A stretch of DNA of 64,000 bases from an uncultured Erythrobacter sp. (GTDB taxonomy: Bacteria > Pseudomonadota > Alphaproteobacteria > Sphingomonadales > Sphingomonadaceae). This document shows, piece by piece, positions 19,575 through 28,779 of this stretch. Location: NCBI GenBank assembly GCA_913055155.1, contig CAJXJR010000010.1, positions 1 to 64,000 of the forward strand, read 5' to 3'. Numbering within the stretch: the first letter of the stretch is position 1; each line of letters starts with the position of its first letter. Under the pieces are notes generated by a model. The model saw only the letters and a list, made by a program, of their open reading frames with translations. It was not told the origin of the DNA and did no database searches. Made by a program: the position numbers and the translations under genes.

Positions 19575-20882
19575 TCAGTTTCCAAGCACTTCGGGCAGCC
19601 ACAGGACCATGGCCGGGAACAGGATGATAAGCAGCAGGTGCACAAAATCGCTGGCCAGGAACGGCAGCACGCCGCGGAAGATATTCGTTATCGAGATATC
19701 CTTCGCCATGCCCTGCATGACGTAGAGATTGATGCCCAGCGGTGGGGTGAGGAACCCCACCTCCATCGCCCGCACGAGGAACACGCCGAACCAGATCGCC
19801 GTCATTCCCGTGCCTTCAACGATCGGCAGCAGGATCGGGGTCATCAGTAGCATCAGGCCTAGGCCGTCCAGCACCGTGCCGAGCAGCAGCAGGACGAAGC
19901 CGACCAGCACCAGGGTGAGGAACGGCCCCACTCCAAGGTCGTTGACGAAGGCGCCAGCCGCATCGGCCAGGCCGGTGACCCCGACGAAGACCGAAAAGAG
20001 CAGCGCGCCGATGATGATGAGGTAGATGAGACCGGTGGTGCGAAGCGTTTCGTGGAAGGCCGTGAACAGGCTTTCCGTGTTCAACTTGCCGCGCGCGGCG
20101 GCGATCAGCAGCGCGCCCGCAGACCCCACGGCTGCCGCTTCGGGCGGGCTGATCCAACCCAAGGCAATGCCGCCGATGACGAACCCGATCAGCGCCAGGA
20201 TTTCCCAGATCTTGCCCAGCGCCTTCCACCGCTCGCTCCACGGGGCGCGCTCGCCCGGTGGGGCAAGTTGAGGGCGCCAACGCACCAGCAGGAACACCAC
20301 CAGCACGTAAAGCAGTGCCTGCGTAAGGCCGGGAATGATGGCGCCGGTGAACAGTTGGCCGATCGATTGTTCGGCAATGATGCCATAGACGATCAGCGCG
20401 CCCGAGGGTGGGATCATCTGGCCCAGCGTGCCACCCGCGGCGATAGTGGCGGTCGATAGTTTGTCGTCATAACCGCGCCGCTTCATTTCCGGATAGGCGA
20501 CCAAGCCAACGGTCGCCGTGGTGGCAAGGCTCGATCCGTTGATCGCCCCGAATCCCCCGCAACCGGCAATACCGGCATATGCGAGCCCGCCCCGGCGATG
20601 GCCGAGAAACTTCGCAGCTGCATCGAACAGGTCGCGGCTCGCATCCACCGAGAAGAACACGTGCGCCATGAACAGGAACAGCGGCAGCGTGCCCAGTTCG
20701 TAGCGGGTGAGCGTGTCGACCACGACGACGCCGGCCTTGATGAGAGCGGCCTCCGGCCCGAGGATCAGTGCCAGACCGCCGAAGCCGGTAAGGCCGAGCA
20801 CGGCCCCGATGCGCCCGCCGGCCAGCAGCAGGGCGAACAGTACGACAATGCCGATCAGGCCGGTACCTGCGGTATCAATCAT
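19575..20882 (-). CDS. TRAP transporter large permease (DctM)
   Basis: GHRRGGLAYAGIAGCGGFGAINGSSLATTATVGLVAYPEMKRRGYDDKLSTATIAAGGTLGQMIPPSGALIVYG; start by 4-bp overlap with DctQ. Confidence 0.93.
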   Translation of the reverse strand: MIDTAGTGLIGIVVLFALLLAGGRIGAVLGLTGFGGLALILGPEAALIKAGVVVVDTLTRYELGTLPLFLFMAHVFFSVDASRDLFDAAAKFLGHRRGGLAYAGIAGCGGFGAINGSSLATTATVGLVAYPEMKRRGYDDKLSTATIAAGGTLGQMIPPSGALIVYGIIAEQSIGQLFTGAIIPGLTQALLYVLVVFLLVRWRPQLAPPGERAPWSERWKALGKIWEILALIGFVIGGIALGWISPPEAAAVGSAGALLIAAARGKLNTESLFTAFHETLRTTGLIYLIIIGALLFSVFVGVTGLADAAGAFVNDLGVGPFLTLVLVGFVLLLLGTVLDGLGLMLLMTPILLPIVEGTGMTAIWFGVFLVRAMEVGFLTPPLGINLYVMQGMAKDISITNIFRGVLPFLASDFVHLLLIILFPAMVLWLPEVLGN

Positions 20883-21331
20883 TCGCCCGCCTTCCGAAAC
20901 AAGCGGACCAGCAGGTATCCGCAAGTCAGCAGCAGCGCGGCGTTGACCACCAGCCGCAGGTAACGCCACGGCACGCCCAGCACTTCGCTGACCTCGTGCG
21001 AAGCCCACAGGTCGGCGGCAATCCAGGCAGAGCCGATCAGCAAGGACAGGGCAAAGACCAGGGTCAGCGCATCGGAAAACCTGTCCGCGACCTTGCGCCA
21101 GCCAGGCGAAAGCCGATCGACCAGCAGGACGACGCGGGCGTGGGTATTGGCCACCGTGGCGATGACCAGGCCAACCGACCCGGAGACTACGACAGCAGCC
21201 TGCATCAGTTCGATCGAACCGGTCAGCGGCAAGCCGACATAGCGACCGATCACGGCAAGCGTATCGATCGCGGTGGCGGCGAGCAATGCGATGCCGCCGA
21301 TCCAGATGGCGAGTTTCATGGATCGAGTCAT
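20879..21331 (-). CDS. TRAP transporter small permease (DctQ)
   Basis: 150 aa, 4 TM; YVGLPLTGSIELMQAAVVVSGSVGLVIATVANTHARVVLLVDRL. Confidence 0.88.
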   Translation of the reverse strand: MTRSMKLAIWIGGIALLAATAIDTLAVIGRYVGLPLTGSIELMQAAVVVSGSVGLVIATVANTHARVVLLVDRLSPGWRKVADRFSDALTLVFALSLLIGSAWIAADLWASHEVSEVLGVPWRYLRLVVNAALLLTCGYLLVRLFRKAGE

Positions 21332-22437
21332 GCCGCTGCCTGCACCTTGCCATCTGCGGCAATGGTAATCGGCGGCAAGCCTGCTGCCTGCGTTATGCTC
21401 TCCAGGTAATCGGCGATTTCCCGCCCGCGCTGCGCAGTAGCCAGCACCGGGCGCCCCGGAGCCTCCACATGCACCGGCACGATGGCGGCGGTCGGCGGGC
21501 GGCCCTTGCGCAGCACGAGCTGGCCGATGAAGGCATTGATTGCTTCGGGGTGAAAAGGTGCGAGCCTATAGGCTGGGTCCGGTTCGAAACCGAACAGTTC
21601 CTTGCGCCGCCGGGCCCATTCTTTTCGGGCGGGGTGATCCTGGTCGGGTGAAAGCGCACTTGTCACCACGCAGCCGTTGCCAAGGCCGTGGAAGATCGGT
21701 CGCTCGCGATGGAACTCGATCCCGCGCACGATATGCGCGTGGTGCGAGATAACGGTGTCGGCTCCGCAATCGATAGCGGCACGGGCAACCTCCCGCTCGT
21801 AATCCGCGACGAAGGCCGGTGTATGCACCCTGCCCTTGTGCAGCGCAACGATCACGTGGTCGGCATCCGCACGCGCAGCGGCAATGCCGGCCTGCAGGAT
21901 GGCTCGCGTCTCCGGCGTGATGCCGGTAAAGTCGAACAGCGGTGTGACCGGTCCATCCTCCTCAGCTGTCAGGGGCAGCCATGCACAACCGGCGCGGTCT
22001 TCGCCAGCCCAGCTCAGTTCGGGGCCAACGCAATTGTAGCTGAGCAGGGCAATCGACTGGCCACCAATCCTTGCGACCGCATGTCGGCTGGCCTGCGCCA
22101 GATCCTTGCCTGCTCCTGCATGGAGAATGCCCAGCCGATCAAGCTCGGCAGTCGTGTCGGCAATGCCCTGCGCACCGCAATCGGCAATATGGTTACCGGC
22201 CAGGCTGAGCATGCCGAAACCCGCTTCCGCCAGCGCGGCGAGGTTTTCCAGCGGCGCGCCGGGAGCGGGAACGTCGCCTTCGACCTCGAATGCGCTGTCG
22301 GTATGCGGGACCTCGAGATGTCCGATAGTGAAATCGGCTTTCCGAAGAGCGGGTGCGATCCCCGCAAGCCAGTAACCGGGATCGGGTTCATCGAGAACCA
22401 GATCCCCGGTTACGGCCACGGTGATCACATCCGCCAT
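21328..22437 (-). CDS. CapA-family (PGA_cap) metallophosphatase-fold protein, no evident signal peptide
   Basis: VAVTGDLVLDEPDP...IGHLEVPHTD...LSLAGNHIADCGAQGI...ISHHAHIVRGIEF. Confidence 0.85.
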   Translation of the reverse strand: MADVITVAVTGDLVLDEPDPGYWLAGIAPALRKADFTIGHLEVPHTDSAFEVEGDVPAPGAPLENLAALAEAGFGMLSLAGNHIADCGAQGIADTTAELDRLGILHAGAGKDLAQASRHAVARIGGQSIALLSYNCVGPELSWAGEDRAGCAWLPLTAEEDGPVTPLFDFTGITPETRAILQAGIAAARADADHVIVALHKGRVHTPAFVADYEREVARAAIDCGADTVISHHAHIVRGIEFHRERPIFHGLGNGCVVTSALSPDQDHPARKEWARRRKELFGFEPDPAYRLAPFHPEAINAFIGQLVLRKGRPPTAAIVPVHVEAPGRPVLATAQRGREIADYLESITQAAGLPPITIAADGKVQAAA

Positions 22438-22462
22438 GGCTCGGAAAACCTCCGTCGGTCGA

Positions 22463-25138
22463 TCAGAAGCGGACGCGCGCCCCGACAGCGAACTGACGGC
22501 CGATCGGGCTGGCAGCCGAACCATCGTAACCGCCGAAGCCGTTCGCGGACGGCGCCAGGTTCACGAAGGGCGGATCGGTGTCGAACAGGTTGATCGCTTC
22601 AAGCGTCAGTTCCAGACCTTCCATCGGCAGGCTCGGCACGCTTTCCGCGACACGCCAGGTGACCGTGAGATCGACCGGGGTGTAGGAGTCCACCTGCTCC
22701 GGCGTGGCGATGGCATCGTTGGTGTAGCCACCGACATGCGTCACCAGCACGCGGGTGCTGAACGGACCGTGATCCCAGTTGGCGATGAAGCGAGCGCGGA
22801 ACTCCAGCGGATCGAAGATCGTGTTGAGCTGGTCGATCAGCGGAGCGCCCTGAACCACGGCCGTCTTGTAGTCGGTCAGGTAGGTGCCGTTCAGCGCCAG
22901 GCGCAGCGTGTCGTTGGGGCCAAGATCGGTCCACCACGTCACGTTGAAGTCGATGCCTTTCATCTGCGACGACCCCAGGTTCAGCTGGCGACCGTCGACG
23001 AACAGATCGACATTATCCAGACTGCCGCCCGGATACGGGCGGAACAGCGGAGTGCTGTTCACCCCTTGGGCGACGAGCTCCGCAATACGATCGCGGGCAG
23101 CCTGACCACGCAGGATGATGCCGGTCCCATCGTACAACGCCGCGTCCGAAAGGATCGTCAGGTTCGAAAGCAGGGCATTGACCTGGTTGGTGTACTCGAT
23201 GTCGAAGTAGGTCAGCGAGATCGTCAGGCTGTCGGTCGGCTCGATATCGACACCGGCAGTCCAGGTCGTGCTTTCTTCAGGCGAAAGCTGAAGGTTCGGC
23301 CCCGACAGCGTGACGCCGTAAATCGGCGCGCCACCTGCGGGATCCTGATACAGCTGACCATAGTTCGTCAGACGACCGGTGTTGCCATAGATTTCGGTGA
23401 AGCCCGGCGCACGGAAGGCCGTGCCGTAGGTACCGCGCAGGGTCAGGAAATCGGTGACTTCCCAATCCACGCCGAATTGCGGGTTGGTGGTGTTGCCAAC
23501 GTCGCTGTACTTGTCGTGGCGGATGGCCGCCGTCACATCTAGACCGTCGATCACTGGCAGCAGGATTTCACCGTAGAACGAGTCGACCGAACGGTCATAG
23601 ACGAAGCCACGGCGCGCACCGGTGGCGGGGCCACGGATGCTGCCCAGGTCCAGTTCGAACTCCTGGCGTTCATAGCCCACAGCAACCATGACGTCGCCAC
23701 CCGGCAGGGCAAACAGCGGACCGTTTGCGCCTGCTTCGTAGACGGTCAACTGACCAGCGGTATCGGTGATGAACACGTCACCGAAGATGCTGTCCATGGT
23801 CGCATCGCTGGTGCGATAGAGGCCATAGGGATCGAAGGCCGTGGCCGGATCGCTGCTGGCCAGCGCGGCAGCAAGGCCACCGCGGCTGAGGTTGCCGATG
23901 TCGCGCGACATCTCGTCGGTTTCACCGTAGCTGAGCTGCGCTTCCACTTCCCAATCGAAGGGCAGACGCAAACGCAGACCCGGCGAAACCTGCCAGATCT
24001 CGTAATAGCCCGTACCCGGCTGCTGACCGCGCGGATCGCCCGCGAAGTTGTACTCGATGTTGTAGCTGGTGCCGGTAAAGCCCGGCGGACGCACGAAAAA
24101 GGCGTTGGTTTCGGGCACGGTCAGCGTTGTTGCCACGCCCGGACGCTGACGCACGAATTCGCGCCGCGAATAGAAGCCGTCGGCGAAGAATTCGAAATTG
24201 TCGGTAAACTCGAACGTCGCCGTAGCGTTGACGTTGTCATAGGTCTGCGACGGGAACAGGTCCTGTCCGATCTGGCTGTCGCACAGGTTGGCGGTGTTCG
24301 GCACCAGCGAACCTGCATTGGACTGCTGGTAGATCGCCGGCAGCGCATAGCTGACACCATCAATGATGGCTGTGCCCGGATCGCAGGCGGTGACGCGATA
24401 GTCGTTGCCGCCAAACGGCGTCAGGTCATTGGTGTAGAAGTCACGGTCAAGGCCGTTCAGGTTCGAACGGTCGACGTGTTCATAGGCGATCATCACCTGG
24501 CCGCGGTCAAATACCACGCCCGCAGCGATGCCCGCCGTCCACTGGTCGAAGGCACCATCATCGGAGATGTTGTAGCGCGCGCTCGCCTCGATACCGTCAA
24601 GGCTGCGGCGCGGGATCAGGTTGACCACGCCGGCGATTGCATCCGAACCGTAGATGGCCGAGGCGCCGTTGGCGACGACTTCCACGCGCTCGAGGCCCAG
24701 GGTCGGCAGGCCCGACGGGTCGACCGAGCGACCGTTGCTGACAACGCGGTGACCGTCGACGAGGACGAGCGTTGCATAGGGACCGATACCGCGCAGGTTG
24801 ACGGCGTTACCGTACACGATGTTGCCGGCGCCGCCGCTCTGCGAACGCGAGCTGTCCGTCACGCCCAGGTTGAAGACCTGCGGCAGCTCCTTGACCAGCT
24901 GATCGACCGTGGTGGCCGCCGATGCCGCGATTTCTTCGCGACCAAGCACGGTGGCCGTCGCCCCGACCGGGGCATCGCCCGTACTCACGCGACTGCCGGT
25001 AACAACGATTGCCGGCTGGTCATCACCCTCATCAGCGTCCTGCGCCATAGCCACGCCAGGCACGCACAGCGTTGCCAGCGACACGCCCGCAAGAAGGGAT
25101 TTGCCGGAAATATGACGGAAAAAGCCTTTGGTCTGCAC
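22463..25138 (-). CDS. TonB-dependent outer-membrane receptor
   Basis: Signal peptide, TonB box/plug (AIVVTGSRVSTGDAPVGATATVLGREEIAASAATTVDQLVKELPQVF), terminal beta strand GRQFAVGARVRF. Confidence 0.95.
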   Translation of the reverse strand: MQTKGFFRHISGKSLLAGVSLATLCVPGVAMAQDADEGDDQPAIVVTGSRVSTGDAPVGATATVLGREEIAASAATTVDQLVKELPQVFNLGVTDSSRSQSGGAGNIVYGNAVNLRGIGPYATLVLVDGHRVVSNGRSVDPSGLPTLGLERVEVVANGASAIYGSDAIAGVVNLIPRRSLDGIEASARYNISDDGAFDQWTAGIAAGVVFDRGQVMIAYEHVDRSNLNGLDRDFYTNDLTPFGGNDYRVTACDPGTAIIDGVSYALPAIYQQSNAGSLVPNTANLCDSQIGQDLFPSQTYDNVNATATFEFTDNFEFFADGFYSRREFVRQRPGVATTLTVPETNAFFVRPPGFTGTSYNIEYNFAGDPRGQQPGTGYYEIWQVSPGLRLRLPFDWEVEAQLSYGETDEMSRDIGNLSRGGLAAALASSDPATAFDPYGLYRTSDATMDSIFGDVFITDTAGQLTVYEAGANGPLFALPGGDVMVAVGYERQEFELDLGSIRGPATGARRGFVYDRSVDSFYGEILLPVIDGLDVTAAIRHDKYSDVGNTTNPQFGVDWEVTDFLTLRGTYGTAFRAPGFTEIYGNTGRLTNYGQLYQDPAGGAPIYGVTLSGPNLQLSPEESTTWTAGVDIEPTDSLTISLTYFDIEYTNQVNALLSNLTILSDAALYDGTGIILRGQAARDRIAELVAQGVNSTPLFRPYPGGSLDNVDLFVDGRQLNLGSSQMKGIDFNVTWWTDLGPNDTLRLALNGTYLTDYKTAVVQGAPLIDQLNTIFDPLEFRARFIANWDHGPFSTRVLVTHVGGYTNDAIATPEQVDSYTPVDLTVTWRVAESVPSLPMEGLELTLEAINLFDTDPPFVNLAPSANGFGGYDGSAASPIGRQFAVGARVRF

Positions 25139-25207
25139 CTTGATCCTCCCAAGAATTGGCTCGAGTCATTAATCGCTCGATACGCTTATCCACCACATGG
25201 ATAGCCA

Positions 25208-25221
25208 ATACGGTAGCGTAT
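25208..25221. promoter_or_regulatory. Dyad ATACG-GTAG-CGTAT (candidate operator)
   Basis: Perfect 5+5 inverted repeat with 4-nt spacer, same motif as at 33387 and 41606. Confidence 0.55.
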
Positions 25222-25244
25222 GCAAGAGAAATTTGGCCGACAAA

Positions 25245-25256
25245 ATTGTTGACAAT
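25245..25256. promoter_or_regulatory. Candidate GntR/FCD operator ATTGT-TG-ACAAT
   Basis: Perfect inverted repeat in the TonB-receptor/GntR divergent intergenic region. Confidence 0.5.
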
Positions 25257-25283
25257 CGGCATGTGGCATCGGAACCACAGCAA

Positions 25284-25961
25284 ATGAAACCAAGTGAACA
25301 GTCGGTGCCCCTGCAAAATGCCAGCACAGGCGAAATAGCGGACTGGATTCGCGCGCAAATACGCGCCAACCGCATGGTGCCCGGCCAGCGCCTCGTCGAA
25401 GCCGACCTGATCCGCCAGACCGGAAGCAGCCGCTTCAAGGTCCGCGAAGCGCTCCAACGCCTTGCCGCGGAGGGCCTGGTCGTGATCGAGGAATTCCGTG
25501 GCGCATCGGTGCGCGAAGCCTCGATGGAAGAGATCCACCAGCTCTACCGTGCCCGCGCCGCGCTGGAGGGAATGTGTACCGCGGATTTCGTCCGGCTCGC
25601 CACACCGCAGGAGAAGCAGCGCCTTTACGACCTTGCCGACGAGATCGAGGCCTGCATCGACGAAGACCTGTCGGAGGAATTCGGCACCCTAAACAACCGC
25701 TGGCACCGCCAGATCATGCAGGTCTCCGGCAACACCGTCCTGGCCGCGCTGGTGACACGGCTGCATACGCCGGTTCAAAGGCTGCAATTTGCCAACTTCT
25801 ATCGCGGCGATCGCCTGAGCAGCGCGGTGGAGGATCACCGCGCTATCGTGGCAGCCATAAAGAAGGGCGATGCCGAGGCGGCCGAAGCGGCCATGCGCCA
25901 GCATATCGAAAACGGCCTGCGTTACCTGACCGCGGTCGACAAGGCCGTTCGTAACGACTAG
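25284..25961 (+). CDS. GntR-family (FCD subfamily) transcriptional regulator
   Basis: ADWIRAQIRANRMVPGQRLVEADLIRQTGSSRFKVREALQRLAAEGLVVIEEFRGASVREASMEEIHQLYRARAALEG. ORF also open from 25197. Confidence 0.92.
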   Translation: MKPSEQSVPLQNASTGEIADWIRAQIRANRMVPGQRLVEADLIRQTGSSRFKVREALQRLAAEGLVVIEEFRGASVREASMEEIHQLYRARAALEGMCTADFVRLATPQEKQRLYDLADEIEACIDEDLSEEFGTLNNRWHRQIMQVSGNTVLAALVTRLHTPVQRLQFANFYRGDRLSSAVEDHRAIVAAIKKGDAEAAEAAMRQHIENGLRYLTAVDKAVRND

Positions 25962-25979
25962 CGCGGCCCGCCCGCTACG

Positions 25980-26903
25980 CTAGGCATCGGGCAGAAGTCC
26001 GCGCGCGCGAATTGCCGTATCGATCCATTCGTGGACCGGCACCCGTAACCCGCTCTCGCCCGCCAGTCGAAGCACGGCACCGGGCAAGGCATCGTATTCC
26101 GAAGGGCGCCCGGCCTCCAGATCGCGCTGCAGCGAGCTGGTGGCATCGGACGGGAAAGTCGCGATAAAGTCGAGCGCGCGAGCGACGAGGCCGTCAGGCA
26201 GGACGACCCCGCGGACCTTCGCCAAGGCAACAATCTCGCGCATCGCACCTGACAACAGTCTGCCGCCTTCGCCCTGGCCGAGGATCGCGCCGGCAGGAAC
26301 GCCAAGCGCCGTGCCGACCCCACCGATAGCGGCGGCGAGCAGGAATTTCTCCCACAGGTCGCGTTCGATGTTGTCGCTGACGGGGGCTGACAGGCCCGCG
26401 CGTTCCAGCATGCTGGAGACCTGTTGCACGCTGGCATCCGGGCAGCCGTCGATCGCGCCAAGGAGAAAAGTCGGCTCCACCCCGACATGGCGCACGGCAT
26501 GGCCATCCATTTCGAAGAAGCCATGCACCCGCGCCGCGACCACATGCGCTTGCGACAAGGCCTTGGCCACCAGGCGCGGCGCCTCCACTCCGTTCTGCAC
26601 CGTCACCACCCGCGTAGCACTTGCGACCCGGCCAGCCACGGCAGCAAGCGCTTGCGGCAAACCGGTGGTCTTCATGCAAAGAAAAACGGTGTCCGCAGGC
26701 AGGAACGCCTCCGCATCGTCAGACAGCTCGATATCGGCATGTGACTCCACGCCATCGCGCACCAGCACGGCGCCATACCGTTCCAGCGCGCGCAAACGCT
26801 CACCGCGGGCGACCAGTCCGACGTCTTGCCCGGCACGTGCGAGATGGAACGCCAGGCAAGTACCCATGGCACCTCCACCAACGATTGCGACTTCACGGGC
26901 CAT
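25980..26903 (-). CDS. Ketopantoate reductase (2-dehydropantoate 2-reductase) family protein
   Basis: MAREVAIVGGGAMGTCLAFHLARAGQDVGLVARGERL...VVTVQNGVEAP. Confidence 0.88.
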   Translation of the reverse strand: MAREVAIVGGGAMGTCLAFHLARAGQDVGLVARGERLRALERYGAVLVRDGVESHADIELSDDAEAFLPADTVFLCMKTTGLPQALAAVAGRVASATRVVTVQNGVEAPRLVAKALSQAHVVAARVHGFFEMDGHAVRHVGVEPTFLLGAIDGCPDASVQQVSSMLERAGLSAPVSDNIERDLWEKFLLAAAIGGVGTALGVPAGAILGQGEGGRLLSGAMREIVALAKVRGVVLPDGLVARALDFIATFPSDATSSLQRDLEAGRPSEYDALPGAVLRLAGESGLRVPVHEWIDTAIRARGLLPDA

Positions 26904-26968
26904 GGGGTTCGATCAGATACACTGCTTCAGGATCGGCCTTGCCGGGTGAACGCCGTTGCAGGCTCACC

Positions 26969-28714
26969 TCAGTCGACCGGGATCACCGGAAGCGAGATCG
27001 ACGAGGCCCGCTCGCCCCCCGTCAACACGGCAATATCGCCATCCGCCCCGCCGGGGTTGGCGAAGCTGATCACCAGCCGTACGCGATGCCCTGCAGGGAA
27101 ATTGTACGACATCGGCAGCATGGCGAATTCCAGTTCTGCCGGAGTTCCCGGAACCAGCGGTCGGATATCGGCTTCGCGGTGAGTGTGGAAGGGCAAGCCA
27201 AGGTTGTTGTAGGGCGCTTCTCCCTGCTGGCGGTGCGAGGCGCGCAGGCGACCGACCATCTCGTAAGTCCGGGTGGATCCATCAGGCGCCACATCGAGCA
27301 GCTGCGCCGTGGCGTCGACATCGGCGGTCTCGGCTTCGATCCACAGGTTGACGACCGGATAGCCGGTCACCTGCATGTCCTGTTCCAGCGGCTCCGTTTC
27401 GAACACCAAGCCGCCTTCGGGCGGTTCGATGGTGACCGAGGTCACCACGGGCGCTGCGCCGGTCTGTGTCACCACCTGCCCGCCAGCGGGTGCGGACATT
27501 GACAGGCTGCCATCCGACAGGAAGTAGGTGGTGCGTTGCTCGTTCGCCAAGGGCCAGTTGTTGGCCTGCTGCCACTCGCGGCCCTCCGGCGCGTTGTAGG
27601 TGTAGTAGGTGACGGCAGGCTCATCCATCACCCCATTGTCGATGCCCTTCAACCAGTAGTCGAAGAAGCGCAGTTGTTCGGTCGTGATGGAAAGGCCCGT
27701 TTCCTCTTCCACCACATTCCAGCGGCAGTGTTCGGCCGGGCCATAGATCAGCTTGCCGCGCCCTTCGGGCATGTTGGCAAACATCAGCCCGGGTGCGATC
27801 TTGGTGCCCGCCTCGTCCCAGTTGCCGCCGCTGTAGACTGCAACGCCCGAGGCCTCGACCTCGTCGTGGTAGGTATACATGCTTGACCGGCCCCACCAGT
27901 CGCCCAGCGCCTCGCTCACGCTGTCGCGATAGGGCAGTTCGCCCGAGCGGATGCTGGCAGGATCATCGATATGCTCGGCCTTGGCCTGTTCCAGCAGCGC
28001 TTCGCCGTCCGGCCCGTCCACGGGGGAGGCTGCCACGTCGCGTTCGGCGGAAGTCACCGGGTCGTAGGGGGCGATCGACGGAATGCCGCCGAAGTTGACG
28101 AAATCGTAGGTGTCGTAGGCCGGGCTGAGCGCCATGATGGCTTTCAACGAGGGGGGCTGCGTCACCATTGCCTGGTGCTGGCTGCCCCCCGTCGCGGAAC
28201 ATCCCCACATGCCGATATTGCCGTTACTCCAAGGCTGCTCGGCCAGCCATTCGGTGATGTCATAGGCATCGGTCCAGGCGGGTTCCAGGAAGTTGCCGAA
28301 GTTGAACAACCGGTTCTGCCCGAACGACGCGTAGAGGCCGCGAAAGTCGGCAACAGCCACGACATAGCCGTGCTCCACCAGTTCGATCGGCCCGCTGGGA
28401 TAGGTGATGGCGGCGCTTTCTTCCCCGCGCGCACGGCGGTTGTAGGGCGTATGCATCCATACGACCGGCAGCGGGTCTTGCACCACTTCACCGTTCATCG
28501 TGGGACGGATGATGTCCACGGCCAGCCGCGTGCCATCGCGAACCGGAACGTAAAGCGATGACAGTTCCCAGCCATCGTAAAGCACCGGCGAGTAGCCTTC
28601 ATACTCGCCGGGACCGGAGACACGGCCATCCTCTGCAGGGCTGGTGCAGGATGCAAGTGTCATGCCGATGGTGGCCAGTGCCGCCAGTGCGGTTCCCAGT
28701 GTCGAACGCATCAT
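26969..28714 (-). CDS. CocE/NonD family hydrolase, predicted lipoprotein
   Basis: MMRSTLGTALAALATIGMTLASCTSP lipobox; LYVPVRDGTRLAVDIIRP...GMWGCSATGGSQHQAM. Confidence 0.9.
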   Translation of the reverse strand: MMRSTLGTALAALATIGMTLASCTSPAEDGRVSGPGEYEGYSPVLYDGWELSSLYVPVRDGTRLAVDIIRPTMNGEVVQDPLPVVWMHTPYNRRARGEESAAITYPSGPIELVEHGYVVAVADFRGLYASFGQNRLFNFGNFLEPAWTDAYDITEWLAEQPWSNGNIGMWGCSATGGSQHQAMVTQPPSLKAIMALSPAYDTYDFVNFGGIPSIAPYDPVTSAERDVAASPVDGPDGEALLEQAKAEHIDDPASIRSGELPYRDSVSEALGDWWGRSSMYTYHDEVEASGVAVYSGGNWDEAGTKIAPGLMFANMPEGRGKLIYGPAEHCRWNVVEEETGLSITTEQLRFFDYWLKGIDNGVMDEPAVTYYTYNAPEGREWQQANNWPLANEQRTTYFLSDGSLSMSAPAGGQVVTQTGAAPVVTSVTIEPPEGGLVFETEPLEQDMQVTGYPVVNLWIEAETADVDATAQLLDVAPDGSTRTYEMVGRLRASHRQQGEAPYNNLGLPFHTHREADIRPLVPGTPAELEFAMLPMSYNFPAGHRVRLVISFANPGGADGDIAVLTGGERASSISLPVIPVD

Positions 28715-28779
28715 TTTCCCCTCCACTATTTCAAGACTTCGGCGCCACCTGACATTTCGGCAGCGCGGGTGCCGTGCTC

